NCBI RefSeq assembly: GCF_019844075.1
Contig: NZ_CP081964.1
Coordinates: 1 to 64,000 of the forward strand
Source: Curtobacterium sp. TC1
Lineage (GTDB): Bacteria > Actinomycetota > Actinomycetes > Actinomycetales > Microbacteriaceae
DNA: 64,000 nt
Reading direction: 5' to 3'
The notes under the pieces were generated by a model, which was not told where the DNA came from, made no database searches, and worked only from the letters and a program-made list of their open reading frames with translations. A program made the position numbers and the translations under genes. Each line of letters starts with the position of its first letter. Positions within the stretch are counted from its first letter, which is position 1. This document shows positions 22,057 to 29,732 of the stretch, piece after piece.

Positions 22057-23405
22057 CGCGAGCCCCGGGTCGGCGAGGGCGTCGACGACCGGGTCGGGGA
22101 CGGCGAGGGCGAGGAGGTGGATCCGCCGTCGCCGCCGGTGCCGGCTTGGTCCTGCCCGGTCTCGGCGGCCTTGCGGAGGCGGTCGACGATGTCGCGCGCG
22201 TCGCCGAGCGACTGCGCGTTGATCGTCGAGCGGACGTTCTCGCGGGTGTAGTCCGGCAGCATCGACACGGTGATGTCGGTGTCCTCGTAGACGTCCGACA
22301 GCGCCAGTGGGCCGATCGACTGCTGGACGCCCTTGTAGATCGCGACGGTGCCCCGGTCGGTGCCGACGTAGTAGTGGTCCTGCGTGATCCGCCAGCCGAT
22401 GAACACCGCGCCGACGAGCACGGCGACGGCGACCACGAGCGCGACGGTCCACGACACCCGGCGTCGGATGCGGCGTCGGCGGTCCTCGGCGATGAGCTCC
22501 GCGAAGAACTGGTCGGACTCGGGCTCGAAGTGCGAGTCCTCGGGCGCGGTGGTGACCTTGAGCGGGTGCAGCAGGATCGTGGGGAGGCGGATCGGCTTGC
22601 GGCCGGTCGATGCCTCGAAGGTCAGGGGAGCGGCCGCGGAGCCGACGGTGGTGGCCGCGTCGTCATCGTCGTCGACATCGTCCGCGGTGACGTCCATGAC
22701 CACGACGGTGACGTTGTCGGGGGCGCCGTGGTCGAGCGTCTCCTTGACGAGGCGCTGGGTGACCTGGTTGGCGTCCATGTTCGACGCCAGGGCGTGGCGG
22801 ATGCGTTCCTCGGCCAGGTACGACGACAGGCCGTCGGAGCACAGCAGCCAGCGGTCGCCCGGCTGGATGTCCATGATCGCGGTGTCGACCTCCGGTGCGG
22901 CGTCGACGTCGCCGAGCACGCGCATGAGCACCGAGCGGCGGGGGTGGACCGCTGCTTCTTCCGGGGTGATCCGGCCGCTGTCGACCAGGCGCTGCACGAA
23001 GGTGTGGTCCGACGTGATCTGCTGCAGCTCACCGTCGCGGTGCCGGTAGATGCGCGAGTCGCCGATGTGCGCGATCGCGATCTGCTCGCCGACCCGGATC
23101 ATCGCGGACACCGTGGTGCCCATGCCGGTGAGCTCCTGGTGCTCGAACACCGTCTCGGTGATGAGCTGGTTCGCCGCGATCAACGCCGACTGCAACGCGA
23201 ACTCGGCGTCGTGCGCCGACGGGAACTCGCGGTCGACCTCGCGGATGCGCCGGATCGCGATCGCCGAGGCGACGTCGCCGCCGGCGTGCCCGCCCATGCC
23301 GTCCGCGACCGCGAACAGGTGCGCCCCGGCGTAGCCGGAGTCTTGGTTGTTCGCGCGGATGCGGCCCACGTGGGACACAGCGGCGCTCAGCGTGCGAGCG
23401 GTCAT
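22053..23405 (-). CDS. pstP: PP2C-type protein phosphatase PstP
   Basis: Dephosphorylates PknA, PknB and their targets. The 450-residue product has an N-terminal PP2C domain (about 5-240) with RANNQDSG (metal-binding Asp22), DGMGGH at 35-40, GDSRIYR and CSDGL motifs, a cytoplasmic linker, one transmembrane helix (about 325-348) and an extracellular C-terminal region ending in a Ser/Pro tail. Six bases separate it from fhaB. Confidence 0.95.
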   Translation of the reverse strand: MTARTLSAAVSHVGRIRANNQDSGYAGAHLFAVADGMGGHAGGDVASAIAIRRIREVDREFPSAHDAEFALQSALIAANQLITETVFEHQELTGMGTTVSAMIRVGEQIAIAHIGDSRIYRHRDGELQQITSDHTFVQRLVDSGRITPEEAAVHPRRSVLMRVLGDVDAAPEVDTAIMDIQPGDRWLLCSDGLSSYLAEERIRHALASNMDANQVTQRLVKETLDHGAPDNVTVVVMDVTADDVDDDDDAATTVGSAAAPLTFEASTGRKPIRLPTILLHPLKVTTAPEDSHFEPESDQFFAELIAEDRRRRIRRRVSWTVALVVAVAVLVGAVFIGWRITQDHYYVGTDRGTVAIYKGVQQSIGPLALSDVYEDTDITVSMLPDYTRENVRSTINAQSLGDARDIVDRLRKAAETGQDQAGTGGDGGSTSSPSPSPTRSSTPSPTRGSR

Positions 23406-23411
23406 GCCGGG

Positions 23412-23963
23412 TTACCGCCGCAGCTCGAACGTCGTCGTCCCGATCGTGATCGGCGTGCGCTCCGCGACGATCAGGGGAGCGCTCACCTTCTGACCGTTGA
23501 CGAAGGTGCCGTTCGTGGACTCGAGGTCGGTGAGGAGCCAGCCGTCGGCGCGCAGGTCGAGCCGGGCGTGGTTGGTCGAGGTGTAGTCGTCGCGGATCAC
23601 GACGTTGGACTCGCTGGAGCGACCGATCGTGATCGGTCCGCCGCCGAGGGGCATCTCCATGCCCTCGCGCGCGCCCTCGGTGATCACGAGACGCACCGCG
23701 GCCGGCGAGGGGGACTGGGTCGCGGCGGTCGGTTGCCCGATCAGGTCGGTGAACGCGCCGCCCGAGGCCGCTGCCGGCGCCGCCGCTGCGGGGATCGTCG
23801 GGGTCGTCGGGCCGGAGGGTGCCGACTTGGAATCCATGGGGATCGTGCGCACGCGCTGGCCGAAGAGATCACTGCGGAGGGCGAAGACGATCACGAAGAC
23901 GAACAGCCAGAGCACCGCGAGGAACGCGAAGCGCAGGACGAGCAGGGTCAGGCCTGTGGTCAT
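23412..23963 (-). CDS. fhaB: FHA-domain protein FhaB
   Basis: Phosphothreonine-reading partner of the PknA/PknB system. The 183-residue product has an N-terminal membrane helix (about 5-28), an Ala/Pro-rich linker and a C-terminal FHA domain (about 90-180) with GRSSESNVVI, STNHARL and ESTNGTFVNG motifs. Its start overlaps fhaA by 4 nt. Confidence 0.94.
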   Translation of the reverse strand: MTTGLTLLVLRFAFLAVLWLFVFVIVFALRSDLFGQRVRTIPMDSKSAPSGPTTPTIPAAAAPAAASGGAFTDLIGQPTAATQSPSPAAVRLVITEGAREGMEMPLGGGPITIGRSSESNVVIRDDYTSTNHARLDLRADGWLLTDLESTNGTFVNGQKVSAPLIVAERTPITIGTTTFELRR

Positions 23964-24640
23964 CGAGCACCTCCGTCGTTCTCCGGGATCACCCGGAACA
24001 CCATACGGGTACGACCGATCTCGATGGTGGAGTCCGGCTCCACGATCGCCTGTTGGAAGTGCTGACCGTTCAGCTTCGAGCCGTTCGTCGAGCCCAGATC
24101 GGTGGCCTGGGCGTGCTTCCCGTCCCAGAGGACCTCGACGTGCTTCCGGCTCGTCCCGGTGTCCGCGATCGTGATGTCCGCGTCGCTGCCGCGGCCGATC
24201 ACGGTGCGTCCGCGCTGCAGGCGGTGGCGCTGCGAACCGATGTCGAGCACGGCGATCCAGGCGACGTCGCGCTGCACCGTGGTGGAGTCGATCTGCAGGA
24301 TGCCCGTGGAGAGCGTGCCGTCCTGTTGCAGTCGGATGGTGACCGGTCCGGAGAACGAGTAGTTCTGTGCGACGGCGTGCTGGTGGGCCATCTGCGTGAG
24401 TTCGTCGATCAGTGGACGACCGACGTCGTTCATGCGCGTGAAGTCCGGTGGCGCCAGACGCACGGTGAACTCGTTCGGCACCAGGATCCGCTCGCGGGAC
24501 ACCACGGCGGCCTTCGTGTCGAGCTCGCGGCGCAGGGCACTCGAGATCTCGACCGGCTGCACACCGGAGCGGAAGGTCTTCGCGAACGCGCCGTTCACGG
24601 CGCGCTCCAGCCCTCGCTCGAAGTTGTCCAGCAGGCCCAT
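23960..24640 (-). CDS. fhaA: FHA-domain protein FhaA (DUF3662-FHA)
   Basis: First gene of the minus-strand division cluster. The 226-residue product has an N-terminal DUF3662 domain (MGLLDNFERGLERAVNG to about 115) and a C-terminal FHA domain (about 135-218) with GRGSDADI, TSRKHVEV and GSTNGSKLNG. In Mycobacterium FhaA binds the pseudokinase MviN; that partner is not in the window. I start at ATG 24640; the 57 extra residues of the longer reading overlap tRNA-Leu and are not coding. Confidence 0.94.
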   Translation of the reverse strand: MGLLDNFERGLERAVNGAFAKTFRSGVQPVEISSALRRELDTKAAVVSRERILVPNEFTVRLAPPDFTRMNDVGRPLIDELTQMAHQHAVAQNYSFSGPVTIRLQQDGTLSTGILQIDSTTVQRDVAWIAVLDIGSQRHRLQRGRTVIGRGSDADITIADTGTSRKHVEVLWDGKHAQATDLGSTNGSKLNGQHFQQAIVEPDSTIEIGRTRMVFRVIPENDGGAR

Positions 24641-24660
24641 GTGTCTCCAGAATCGTCGGT

Positions 24661-24689
24661 CGCCAACCACTGCATGGTAGTGGTTGGCG
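24661..24689. promoter_or_regulatory. Inverted repeat upstream of fhaA
   Basis: Perfect 10-bp arms CGCCAACCAC (24661-24670) and GTGGTTGGCG (24680-24689) with a 9-nt spacer, 20 bp upstream of the fhaA start. The spacer word GCATGGTAGTG partly recurs as GCGTGGTAGTG just before tRNA-Leu. It could be an operator for the fhaA operon or a 5' leader hairpin. Confidence 0.45.
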
Positions 24690-24726
24690 CAGGGGGCAGT
24701 CTGTGCGTGGTAGTGTTTTGGGGCTG

Positions 24727-24813
24727 GCGCGAGTGGCGGAATTGGTAGACGCGCACGGTTCAGGTCCGTGTGCTGGAAACGGCGTGGGGGTTCAAGTCCC
24801 CCCTCGCGCACCA
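24727..24813 (+). tRNA. tRNA-Leu (CAG)
   Basis: Class II tRNA with acceptor GCGCGAG and CTCGCGC, D-arm GTGGCGGAATTGGTAGAC, anticodon loop TTCAGGT carrying CAG at 24761-24763, a variable arm, T-loop GGTTCAAGTCC and encoded CCA (24811-24813). It decodes CUG. Confidence 0.97.
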
Positions 24814-24820
24814 GGCGAAA

Positions 24821-24857
24821 CGAGGAAGGCCCCGGAGGAATCCGGGGCCTTTCCTCG
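24821..24857 (+). terminator. Terminator after tRNA-Leu
   Basis: Long stem CGAGGAAGGCCCCGG (24821-24835) with CCGGGGCCTTTCCTCG (24842-24857; one bulged T), 6-nt loop, 7 bp after the tRNA. Confidence 0.85.
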
Positions 24858-24898
24858 TTCTCGGGGTGTGCCGCCCGGAACGGTCGGCGGGGTGCGGA

Positions 24899-25378
24899 TC
24901 AGGTCCGATCGGTGCCCGTCGCATGGTCGGGATCCGGCCTGGAGGCACGGCTCGGCCCCGACACGCCGGTTCCGGAGAACCCGTGGCCGGTTCTTCCCGC
25001 ACCGCTCGGTGCGAAGAACGGGCGCGCGCTGGGCAGGAAGAAGAGGACCGCGGCGACGACCGACAGTGCGATCGTCAGGAGTCCGAGTTCGCCGCTCGTG
25101 AGGCTGAGGGCAGCGCGGGCCGCTGCGACGACGACCAGCACGATGCGTGCCACCCGCGACCCGCCGGCCATGCGGACGACGGCCCAGCCGACGAGCCCCC
25201 AGACGACGACCGCGACGAGCACCGTCAGGACCGTGCCGAGGCCGGTCGTCGCCGTCCCCGCGACGAACTGCAGGACGGTCGCCACCAGGCAGACGGCGAC
25301 CCAGACGAGCCAGAGCACGAACGACACGGTGACCACCTGCGGTCGGTCCGGGCGGCGGGTGAACAGGGTGCTGGTCAT
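24899..25378 (-). CDS. Small integral membrane protein, unknown
   Basis: A 159-residue protein with four predicted membrane helices (about 15-40, 46-70, 76-92, 96-116) and a Gly/Pro-rich cytoplasmic tail of about 40 residues. I do not recognise a family. A copy of the dispersed CGGMCTGGAGGC element (24935-24950) has been absorbed into the tail codons. It is divergent from nudK with a TACCGT box 6 nt before its ATG. Confidence 0.68.
   Translation of the reverse strand: MTSTLFTRRPDRPQVVTVSFVLWLVWVAVCLVATVLQFVAGTATTGLGTVLTVLVAVVVWGLVGWAVVRMAGGSRVARIVLVVVAAARAALSLTSGELGLLTIALSVVAAVLFFLPSARPFFAPSGAGRTGHGFSGTGVSGPSRASRPDPDHATGTDRT
24935..24950 (+). repeat. Copy of the CGGMCTGGAGGC element inside a coding tail
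   Basis: CGGCCTGGAGGCACGG, identical in core to the copy at 7972. It lies within the 3' codons of the minus-strand membrane-protein gene. Confidence 0.5.
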
Positions 25379-25384
25379 GGCTGC

Positions 25385-25390
25385 ACGGTA
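25385..25390 (-). promoter_or_regulatory. Putative -10 for leaderless membrane-protein mRNA
   Basis: TACCGT on the minus strand ends 6 nt before ATG 25378. Confidence 0.4.
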
Positions 25391-25424
25391 CCGGGCGTGC
25401 AGGTCCTGCGGACGGCCCCGCCGC

Positions 25425-25430
25425 TAGCGT
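25425..25430 (+). promoter_or_regulatory. Putative -10 for leaderless nudK mRNA
   Basis: TAGCGT ends 6 nt before GTG 25437. The same TAGCGT box precedes genes at 32683 and 60145. Confidence 0.4.
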
Positions 25431-25436
25431 GACCGG

Positions 25437-26122
25437 GTGACCGATGATCGTGCAGCAGCCCCCCGCCCCGGTGTCGACGTCCCCGATGCCCGGGGGCGGA
25501 CCGGACTCGACGCCGTCGGCCGTGACCTCGACCGCAACCCCGACGTCGTCGTGCGGGACGTCGAGGTCGTGTCGGACGGTTGGCACGTGCTCCGTCGCAC
25601 GACGCTCGACGTCCGGCGCCGGGACGGCCGGTGGGACCGGCAGCAGCGTGAGACCTACGACCGCGGGAACGGTGCCACGGTGCTGCCGTACGACGCCGAG
25701 CGCCGTACGGTCCTGCTCACCCGGCAGTTCCGGTGGCCGGCGTACGTGAACGGCCACCCGGACGGCATGCTGATCGAGGCAGCGGCGGGGCTGCTCGACG
25801 AGGACGACCCGAGACCGCCGTCCGACGTGAGGCCGCCGAGGAGCTCGGCATCCGGCTCGGCGCGCTCGAGCACCTGGGGGACGTGTTCATGAGCCCCGGT
25901 TCGGTGACCGAGCGCGTCCACTTCTACGTCGGTGCCTACACGCCGGCGGACCGGGTCGAGGCCGGCGGTGGGGTCGAGGACGAGGGTGAGGACATCGAGG
26001 TGCTCGAGTTGCCGCTCGACGAGGCGCTCGCGATGGTCGAGGACGGCCGGATCGCCGACGGCAAGACGATCATGCTGCTGCAGTGGGTGGCACTGCGGCG
26101 GGTGTCACCCGGCCAGCGCTGA
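25437..26122 (+). pseudogene. nudK: GDP-mannose pyrophosphatase NudK, frameshifted
   Basis: Two frames together encode one NudK-like Nudix hydrolase. Frame one (25437 to about 25812) gives the N-terminal half, including YDRGNGATVLPYD, LTRQFRWPAYVNG and AAAGLLDEDDP. The second frame continues with ETAVRREAAEELGI, which completes the Nudix box, then FMSPGSVTERVHFYVG and GGGVEDEGEDIEVLELPL to the stop at 26122. One missing G just after GACGACCCG at about 25812 explains the shift; total length with one base restored is 229 codons, normal for the family. It is either a recent inactivation or a base-call error. The 3' end overlaps the convergent TetR gene by 18 bp. Confidence 0.85.
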
Positions 26123-26722
26123 CGCGTCCAGGCCGACGGCGCGGGCGATCGTCGTGCGGACCAGGCCCTCGCGGGTCGGGCGGTCGAGGTAGTCGACGAG
26201 CGCGTACCCGTTGGTGGCGTCGACGAGCGCGAAGAGCAGGCGTCCGACGCCGTCCGGGTCGTCGGTGCGCATCGCGCCGGCGTGCACACCGTCGACGACG
26301 ACCGTGGTCGCCAGGAGCTGCCAGTCGTCCATGACGTCGCGTGCCGCGGTCGCCAGTGCCGCGTTCGTGCGGCCGATGCTCCACGCGTCGGCCCAGAGGG
26401 CGGCGACGTCGTCGCGTGCGGGGTCGGCGATGCAGCCGAGCAGGGTGCGGAGGCCGGAGACGGGGTCGGGGACGTCGGTGACGATCGCGCGGACCTCGGC
26501 GACCTCGGCGTCCGCGACGGTGCGGAAGGTCTCGCCGACCAGGTTCTCCATGCTCGGGCGGTAGTGGGCGACGAGCGAGGGCGCGACCCCGATCACCGCG
26601 GCGACCCCGCGGAGGGTGACCGCCGCGAGGCCCTCGGCGCGCGCCAGGTCGACCGCGGCGGCCGTGATCTGGGCCTCGCGTTCGGCCGGGCTGAGGCGCC
26701 GGCGGGCCGGTGTCGACGGCAT
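26105..26722 (-). CDS. TetR-family transcriptional regulator
   Basis: A 205-residue regulator with an N-terminal helix-turn-helix (about 12-60: AQITAAAVDLARAEGLAAVTLRGVAAVIG, VAPSLVAHYRPSMENL) and a ligand-binding C-terminal domain. It starts 20 bp after the upstream PucR-type gene on the same strand, so they are probably co-transcribed. Location beside the gab/puo operon suggests a role in amine catabolism, but this is inference only. The 3' end overlaps nudK. Confidence 0.85.
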   Translation of the reverse strand: MPSTPARRRLSPAEREAQITAAAVDLARAEGLAAVTLRGVAAVIGVAPSLVAHYRPSMENLVGETFRTVADAEVAEVRAIVTDVPDPVSGLRTLLGCIADPARDDVAALWADAWSIGRTNAALATAARDVMDDWQLLATTVVVDGVHAGAMRTDDPDGVGRLLFALVDATNGYALVDYLDRPTREGLVRTTIARAVGLDASALAG

Positions 26723-26742
26723 CGTCCCACCGTATCCGGGCG

Positions 26743-28278
26743 TCACGCGCCCTCGACGACGAACGCCGCCCACAGGTCGGCTCGGGTCGCGAAGACGGAG
26801 AGGTCGCGGTCCAGGAGCCGGCCGGCGTGCTCGACCCGGGAGCGTGCGGTGTGGCGGTGGATGCCGAGCACCTGGGCGGCCCGGTCGTACTCGCAGTTCT
26901 GCTCGAGCCAGGCGCGGACGGTGCGGGTGAGCTCGGTGCCCGCCGACCGGTCGTGTTCGAGCAGGGGAGCGAGGAACGCGCGGGCGACGGCTCCCGCGTC
27001 CACGTCCACGTGGGCCAGGTGTGCGAGGACGCCCTCCCGGGCGAGGTCGCCGAACTCGGTGGTGCCCGGGCGTCCTTCGCGGCGGCGGTCGAGGGCCTGC
27101 ACGGCCTCGGTGCGGGCGCGGCCGAACGAGCGGTACGCGGCACCGTCCGACAGACCGGCGCGCAGGTCGAAGCGCCCGACGAGCTCCTCGACGATCGCGG
27201 TGTCGTCGGCGCTCACGCACAGGAAGAGTGCGTCGTCGACGGCGAAGAAGAGCTGTCCGGGCCGGTCCTGCACCCACAGTTCGAGCAGGTCGACGACGGT
27301 GTCGAGGTCCTGGTCCGCGACGTCGACGGCCGCGATCCGGACCGGTTCGGCGGGCAGCGGCCCCCACACCTCGCGCGACGTCGACTGGACGACCTCCGGA
27401 TCGCCGACCGAGAGCATGGTGAGGAGCCCGGTGCGCAGGAGCCCGCGTGCCCTGGCCAGCTCGCGGTTCTGCTGCAGTGCGAGGCCGGCGAGGGCGATCA
27501 CGGAGGTCACCACCTCGCGTCCGGCGCGGTCGAGTGCTCCTCCGTTGGCGATCGCGAGCACGCCGCTCAGGTGGCCACCGCTGCCGAGGGTCTGCAGCGT
27601 GAACCCGGTGTGGTGCTCGGTCGTCACCGGCAGGCTCGCCCGCTGTCCCGCACGCAACAGGCGTAGTGCCTCGGTCCGGAGCAGCTCGAGGTCCTGGTCG
27701 GGCACGCCGTCCGCCGGGTGCCCACGGTCCAGGCGCCCCGAGACGTCGAAGAGTCCGACCCAGCCGTCGAGCTGCCCGGAGAGCTCGGCGATCGTCGCGC
27801 CGAGTCCGTCCGGGCGCATCGCCGCGAGCGAGATCGCCCGCTGCGCGGCGAGGGCCCAGGCGTTCCGGGCGTTCGCGTCACGGGCGACGGCTTCGGCGTT
27901 CGCCTGCGCCACCGCGATGAAGGAGGTCTCGTAGGGCACCTCGAACAAGGGGAGTCCGTCCTGTTCGCAGGCTGCGACGAGGGCGTCCGGGGTGCCGGCG
28001 CGGACGACCTCGGTGCCGAAGCCGAGTGCGACGACGCCACGCTCGACGAGCCGGCGGACGTAGGGGCCCGCGACGTCCTCCGGGACCTCGGCCTCGGTGC
28101 CGAACTGGGTGCCGGTCGTCAGCAGTCCCTGCCCGTCGGCCAGGAACCGCGTCGGGTCCTCGAGGTCGGAACTGTGCAGCCACGACAGCGGGGCGTCGAG
28201 TGCGCCCGAGTCGGCATCGGTGAGCAGGCGGAGGCGGAGGTCGGCTCGGTGCAACAGGGAACGCAGCGTCGCGGGCAT
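26743..28278 (-). CDS. PucR-family transcriptional regulator
   Basis: A 511-residue regulator with an N-terminal PucR sensor domain (about 8-125), a GGDEF-like middle domain (about 290-400) and a C-terminal PucR helix-turn-helix (about 440-505, with LEQNCEYDRAAQVLGIHRHTARSR). PucR-type proteins often control purine, GABA or polyamine catabolism. It is divergent from gabT with a 92-bp gap, the usual arrangement for a local regulator. A CGGTGTACA half-site in the gap recurs as an inverted repeat before the APC permease. Confidence 0.9.
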   Translation of the reverse strand: MPATLRSLLHRADLRLRLLTDADSGALDAPLSWLHSSDLEDPTRFLADGQGLLTTGTQFGTEAEVPEDVAGPYVRRLVERGVVALGFGTEVVRAGTPDALVAACEQDGLPLFEVPYETSFIAVAQANAEAVARDANARNAWALAAQRAISLAAMRPDGLGATIAELSGQLDGWVGLFDVSGRLDRGHPADGVPDQDLELLRTEALRLLRAGQRASLPVTTEHHTGFTLQTLGSGGHLSGVLAIANGGALDRAGREVVTSVIALAGLALQQNRELARARGLLRTGLLTMLSVGDPEVVQSTSREVWGPLPAEPVRIAAVDVADQDLDTVVDLLELWVQDRPGQLFFAVDDALFLCVSADDTAIVEELVGRFDLRAGLSDGAAYRSFGRARTEAVQALDRRREGRPGTTEFGDLAREGVLAHLAHVDVDAGAVARAFLAPLLEHDRSAGTELTRTVRAWLEQNCEYDRAAQVLGIHRHTARSRVEHAGRLLDRDLSVFATRADLWAAFVVEGA

Positions 28279-28284
28279 GCGAGC

Positions 28285-28290
28285 ACCTTA
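28285..28290 (-). promoter_or_regulatory. Putative -10 for leaderless pucR mRNA
   Basis: TAAGGT on the minus strand ends 6 nt before ATG 28278. Confidence 0.4.
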
Positions 28291-28316
28291 TCCACCGGGG
28301 CGATCGAAGCGGGTGC

Positions 28317-28339
28317 CGGTGTACACGATGGACAGCCGT
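28317..28339. promoter_or_regulatory. TGTACA half-site in the pucR-gabT divergent promoter
   Basis: CGGTGTACA, followed by the looser partner TGGACAGCCG, forms an imperfect dyad between the two start codons. The half-site matches the strong inverted repeat at 35815-35854, so both may bind the same regulator. Confidence 0.4.
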
Positions 28340-28358
28340 CCGGACCGCCGCAGGCTCC

Positions 28359-28364
28359 TACGAT
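28359..28364 (+). promoter_or_regulatory. Putative -10 for leaderless gabT mRNA
   Basis: TACGAT ends 6 nt before ATG 28371; no ribosome binding site is visible. Confidence 0.45.
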
Positions 28365-28370
28365 CGCCGC

Positions 28371-29732
28371 ATGTCCTCCACCGCAGCACCCTCGATCAGT
28401 ACGCCCACCGGCGGCCCCTCGCTGCCCCAGGAGCGACGGCTCGTCACGGCCGTCCCCGGCCCGCGGTCACGCGAGCTCATGGCGCGGAAGGCCGGTGCCG
28501 TCGCGGCCGGGGTCGGCGTCGCCGTGCCGATCGCCGTCGTCGCTGCCGGTGGTGGGGTCGTGGTGGACGCCGACGACAACTCGTTCGTCGACCTGGGCTC
28601 GGGCATCGCCGTGACGAGCGTCGGCAACGCGCACCCCGGTGTCGTCGCCGCGGTCACCGAGCAGGTCGCTGCCTTCACCCACACGTGCTTCACGATCGCC
28701 GCCTACGACGGCTACGTCGCCGTCGCCGAGGCCCTCAACCGCCTGACCCCCGGTGACCACGAGAAGCGGACGGCCCTGTTCAACTCCGGCGCCGAAGCCG
28801 TCGAGAACGCCGTGAAGATCGCGCGCAAGCACACCGGTCGACAGGCCGTCGTGGTGTTCGACCACGCGTACCACGGTCGGACGAACCTGACGATGGCGCT
28901 CACCGCGAAGAACCAGCCGTACAAGGACGGCTTCGGACCGTTCGCGCCCGAGGTCTACCGGGTGCCGATGTCCTACCCCTTCCACGACGGACTCTCCGGG
29001 CCCGAGGCGGCGAAGCGCGCGATCAGCCAGATCGAGAAGCAGGTCGGCGCGGCGAACACCGCTGCGGTGCTCATCGAGCCGATCCAGGGTGAGGGCGGCT
29101 TCGTCGTCCCCGCACCGGGCTTCCTCACCGCCCTGTCGGAGTGGGCCACGGCCAACGGCGTCGTCCTCATCGCCGACGAGGTGCAGACCGGCTTCGCGCG
29201 CACCGGGGCGATGTTCGCCAGCGAGCACGAGGGGATCGTGCCGGACGTCGTCACCACCGCGAAGGGCATGGCCGGCGGTCTGCCCCTGTCCGCCGTGACC
29301 GGTCGTGCCGAGATCATGGACTCCGCCCACGTCGGCGGGCTCGGCGGCACCTACGGCGGCAACCCGATCGCGTGCGCCGCCGCGCTCGCCGCGATCGACG
29401 CGTTCGAGCACGACGGGCTGATCGACCGCGCCCGCGAGATCGGGGACGTGCTGCTCGGACGGCTCCGGACGGCGCAGACGACCGACCCGCGGATCGGAGA
29501 CGTCCGCGGACGTGGCGCGATGGTCGCGATGGAACTCGTGGACCCCGCGACCGGCGAACCGGACGCCGCACTGACCGGGAAGGTGGTGCGGCACGCGTTC
29601 GAGCACGGTGTCATCGCGCTGACCGCCGGCACGTACGGCAACGTCGTCCGGTTCCTGCCCCCACTGTCGATCGACGACGCCCTGCTCCACGAGGGACTCG
29701 ACGTCGTCCTGGAAGGACTCGCAACAGCATGA
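28371..29732 (+). CDS. gabT: 4-aminobutyrate aminotransferase
   Basis: PLP enzyme converting GABA and 2-oxoglutarate to succinate semialdehyde and glutamate. The 453-residue class III aminotransferase has the cofactor phosphate motif NSGAEAVENAVKIAR, the Asp motif LIADEVQTGFARTG and the PLP lysine Lys298 in TTAKGMAGG. It heads a gabT-gabD-puo operon; the stop overlaps gabD by 4 nt. This makes it the third step after putrescine oxidase and an aminobutanal dehydrogenase. Confidence 0.95.
   Translation: MSSTAAPSISTPTGGPSLPQERRLVTAVPGPRSRELMARKAGAVAAGVGVAVPIAVVAAGGGVVVDADDNSFVDLGSGIAVTSVGNAHPGVVAAVTEQVAAFTHTCFTIAAYDGYVAVAEALNRLTPGDHEKRTALFNSGAEAVENAVKIARKHTGRQAVVVFDHAYHGRTNLTMALTAKNQPYKDGFGPFAPEVYRVPMSYPFHDGLSGPEAAKRAISQIEKQVGAANTAAVLIEPIQGEGGFVVPAPGFLTALSEWATANGVVLIADEVQTGFARTGAMFASEHEGIVPDVVTTAKGMAGGLPLSAVTGRAEIMDSAHVGGLGGTYGGNPIACAAALAAIDAFEHDGLIDRAREIGDVLLGRLRTAQTTDPRIGDVRGRGAMVAMELVDPATGEPDAALTGKVVRHAFEHGVIALTAGTYGNVVRFLPPLSIDDALLHEGLDVVLEGLATA

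Noticed and set aside
24641..24811. Longer start for fhaA overlapping tRNA-Leu
   Set aside because: The extra residues are encoded by the tRNA and its flank; the DUF3662 N-terminus begins exactly at ATG 24640.
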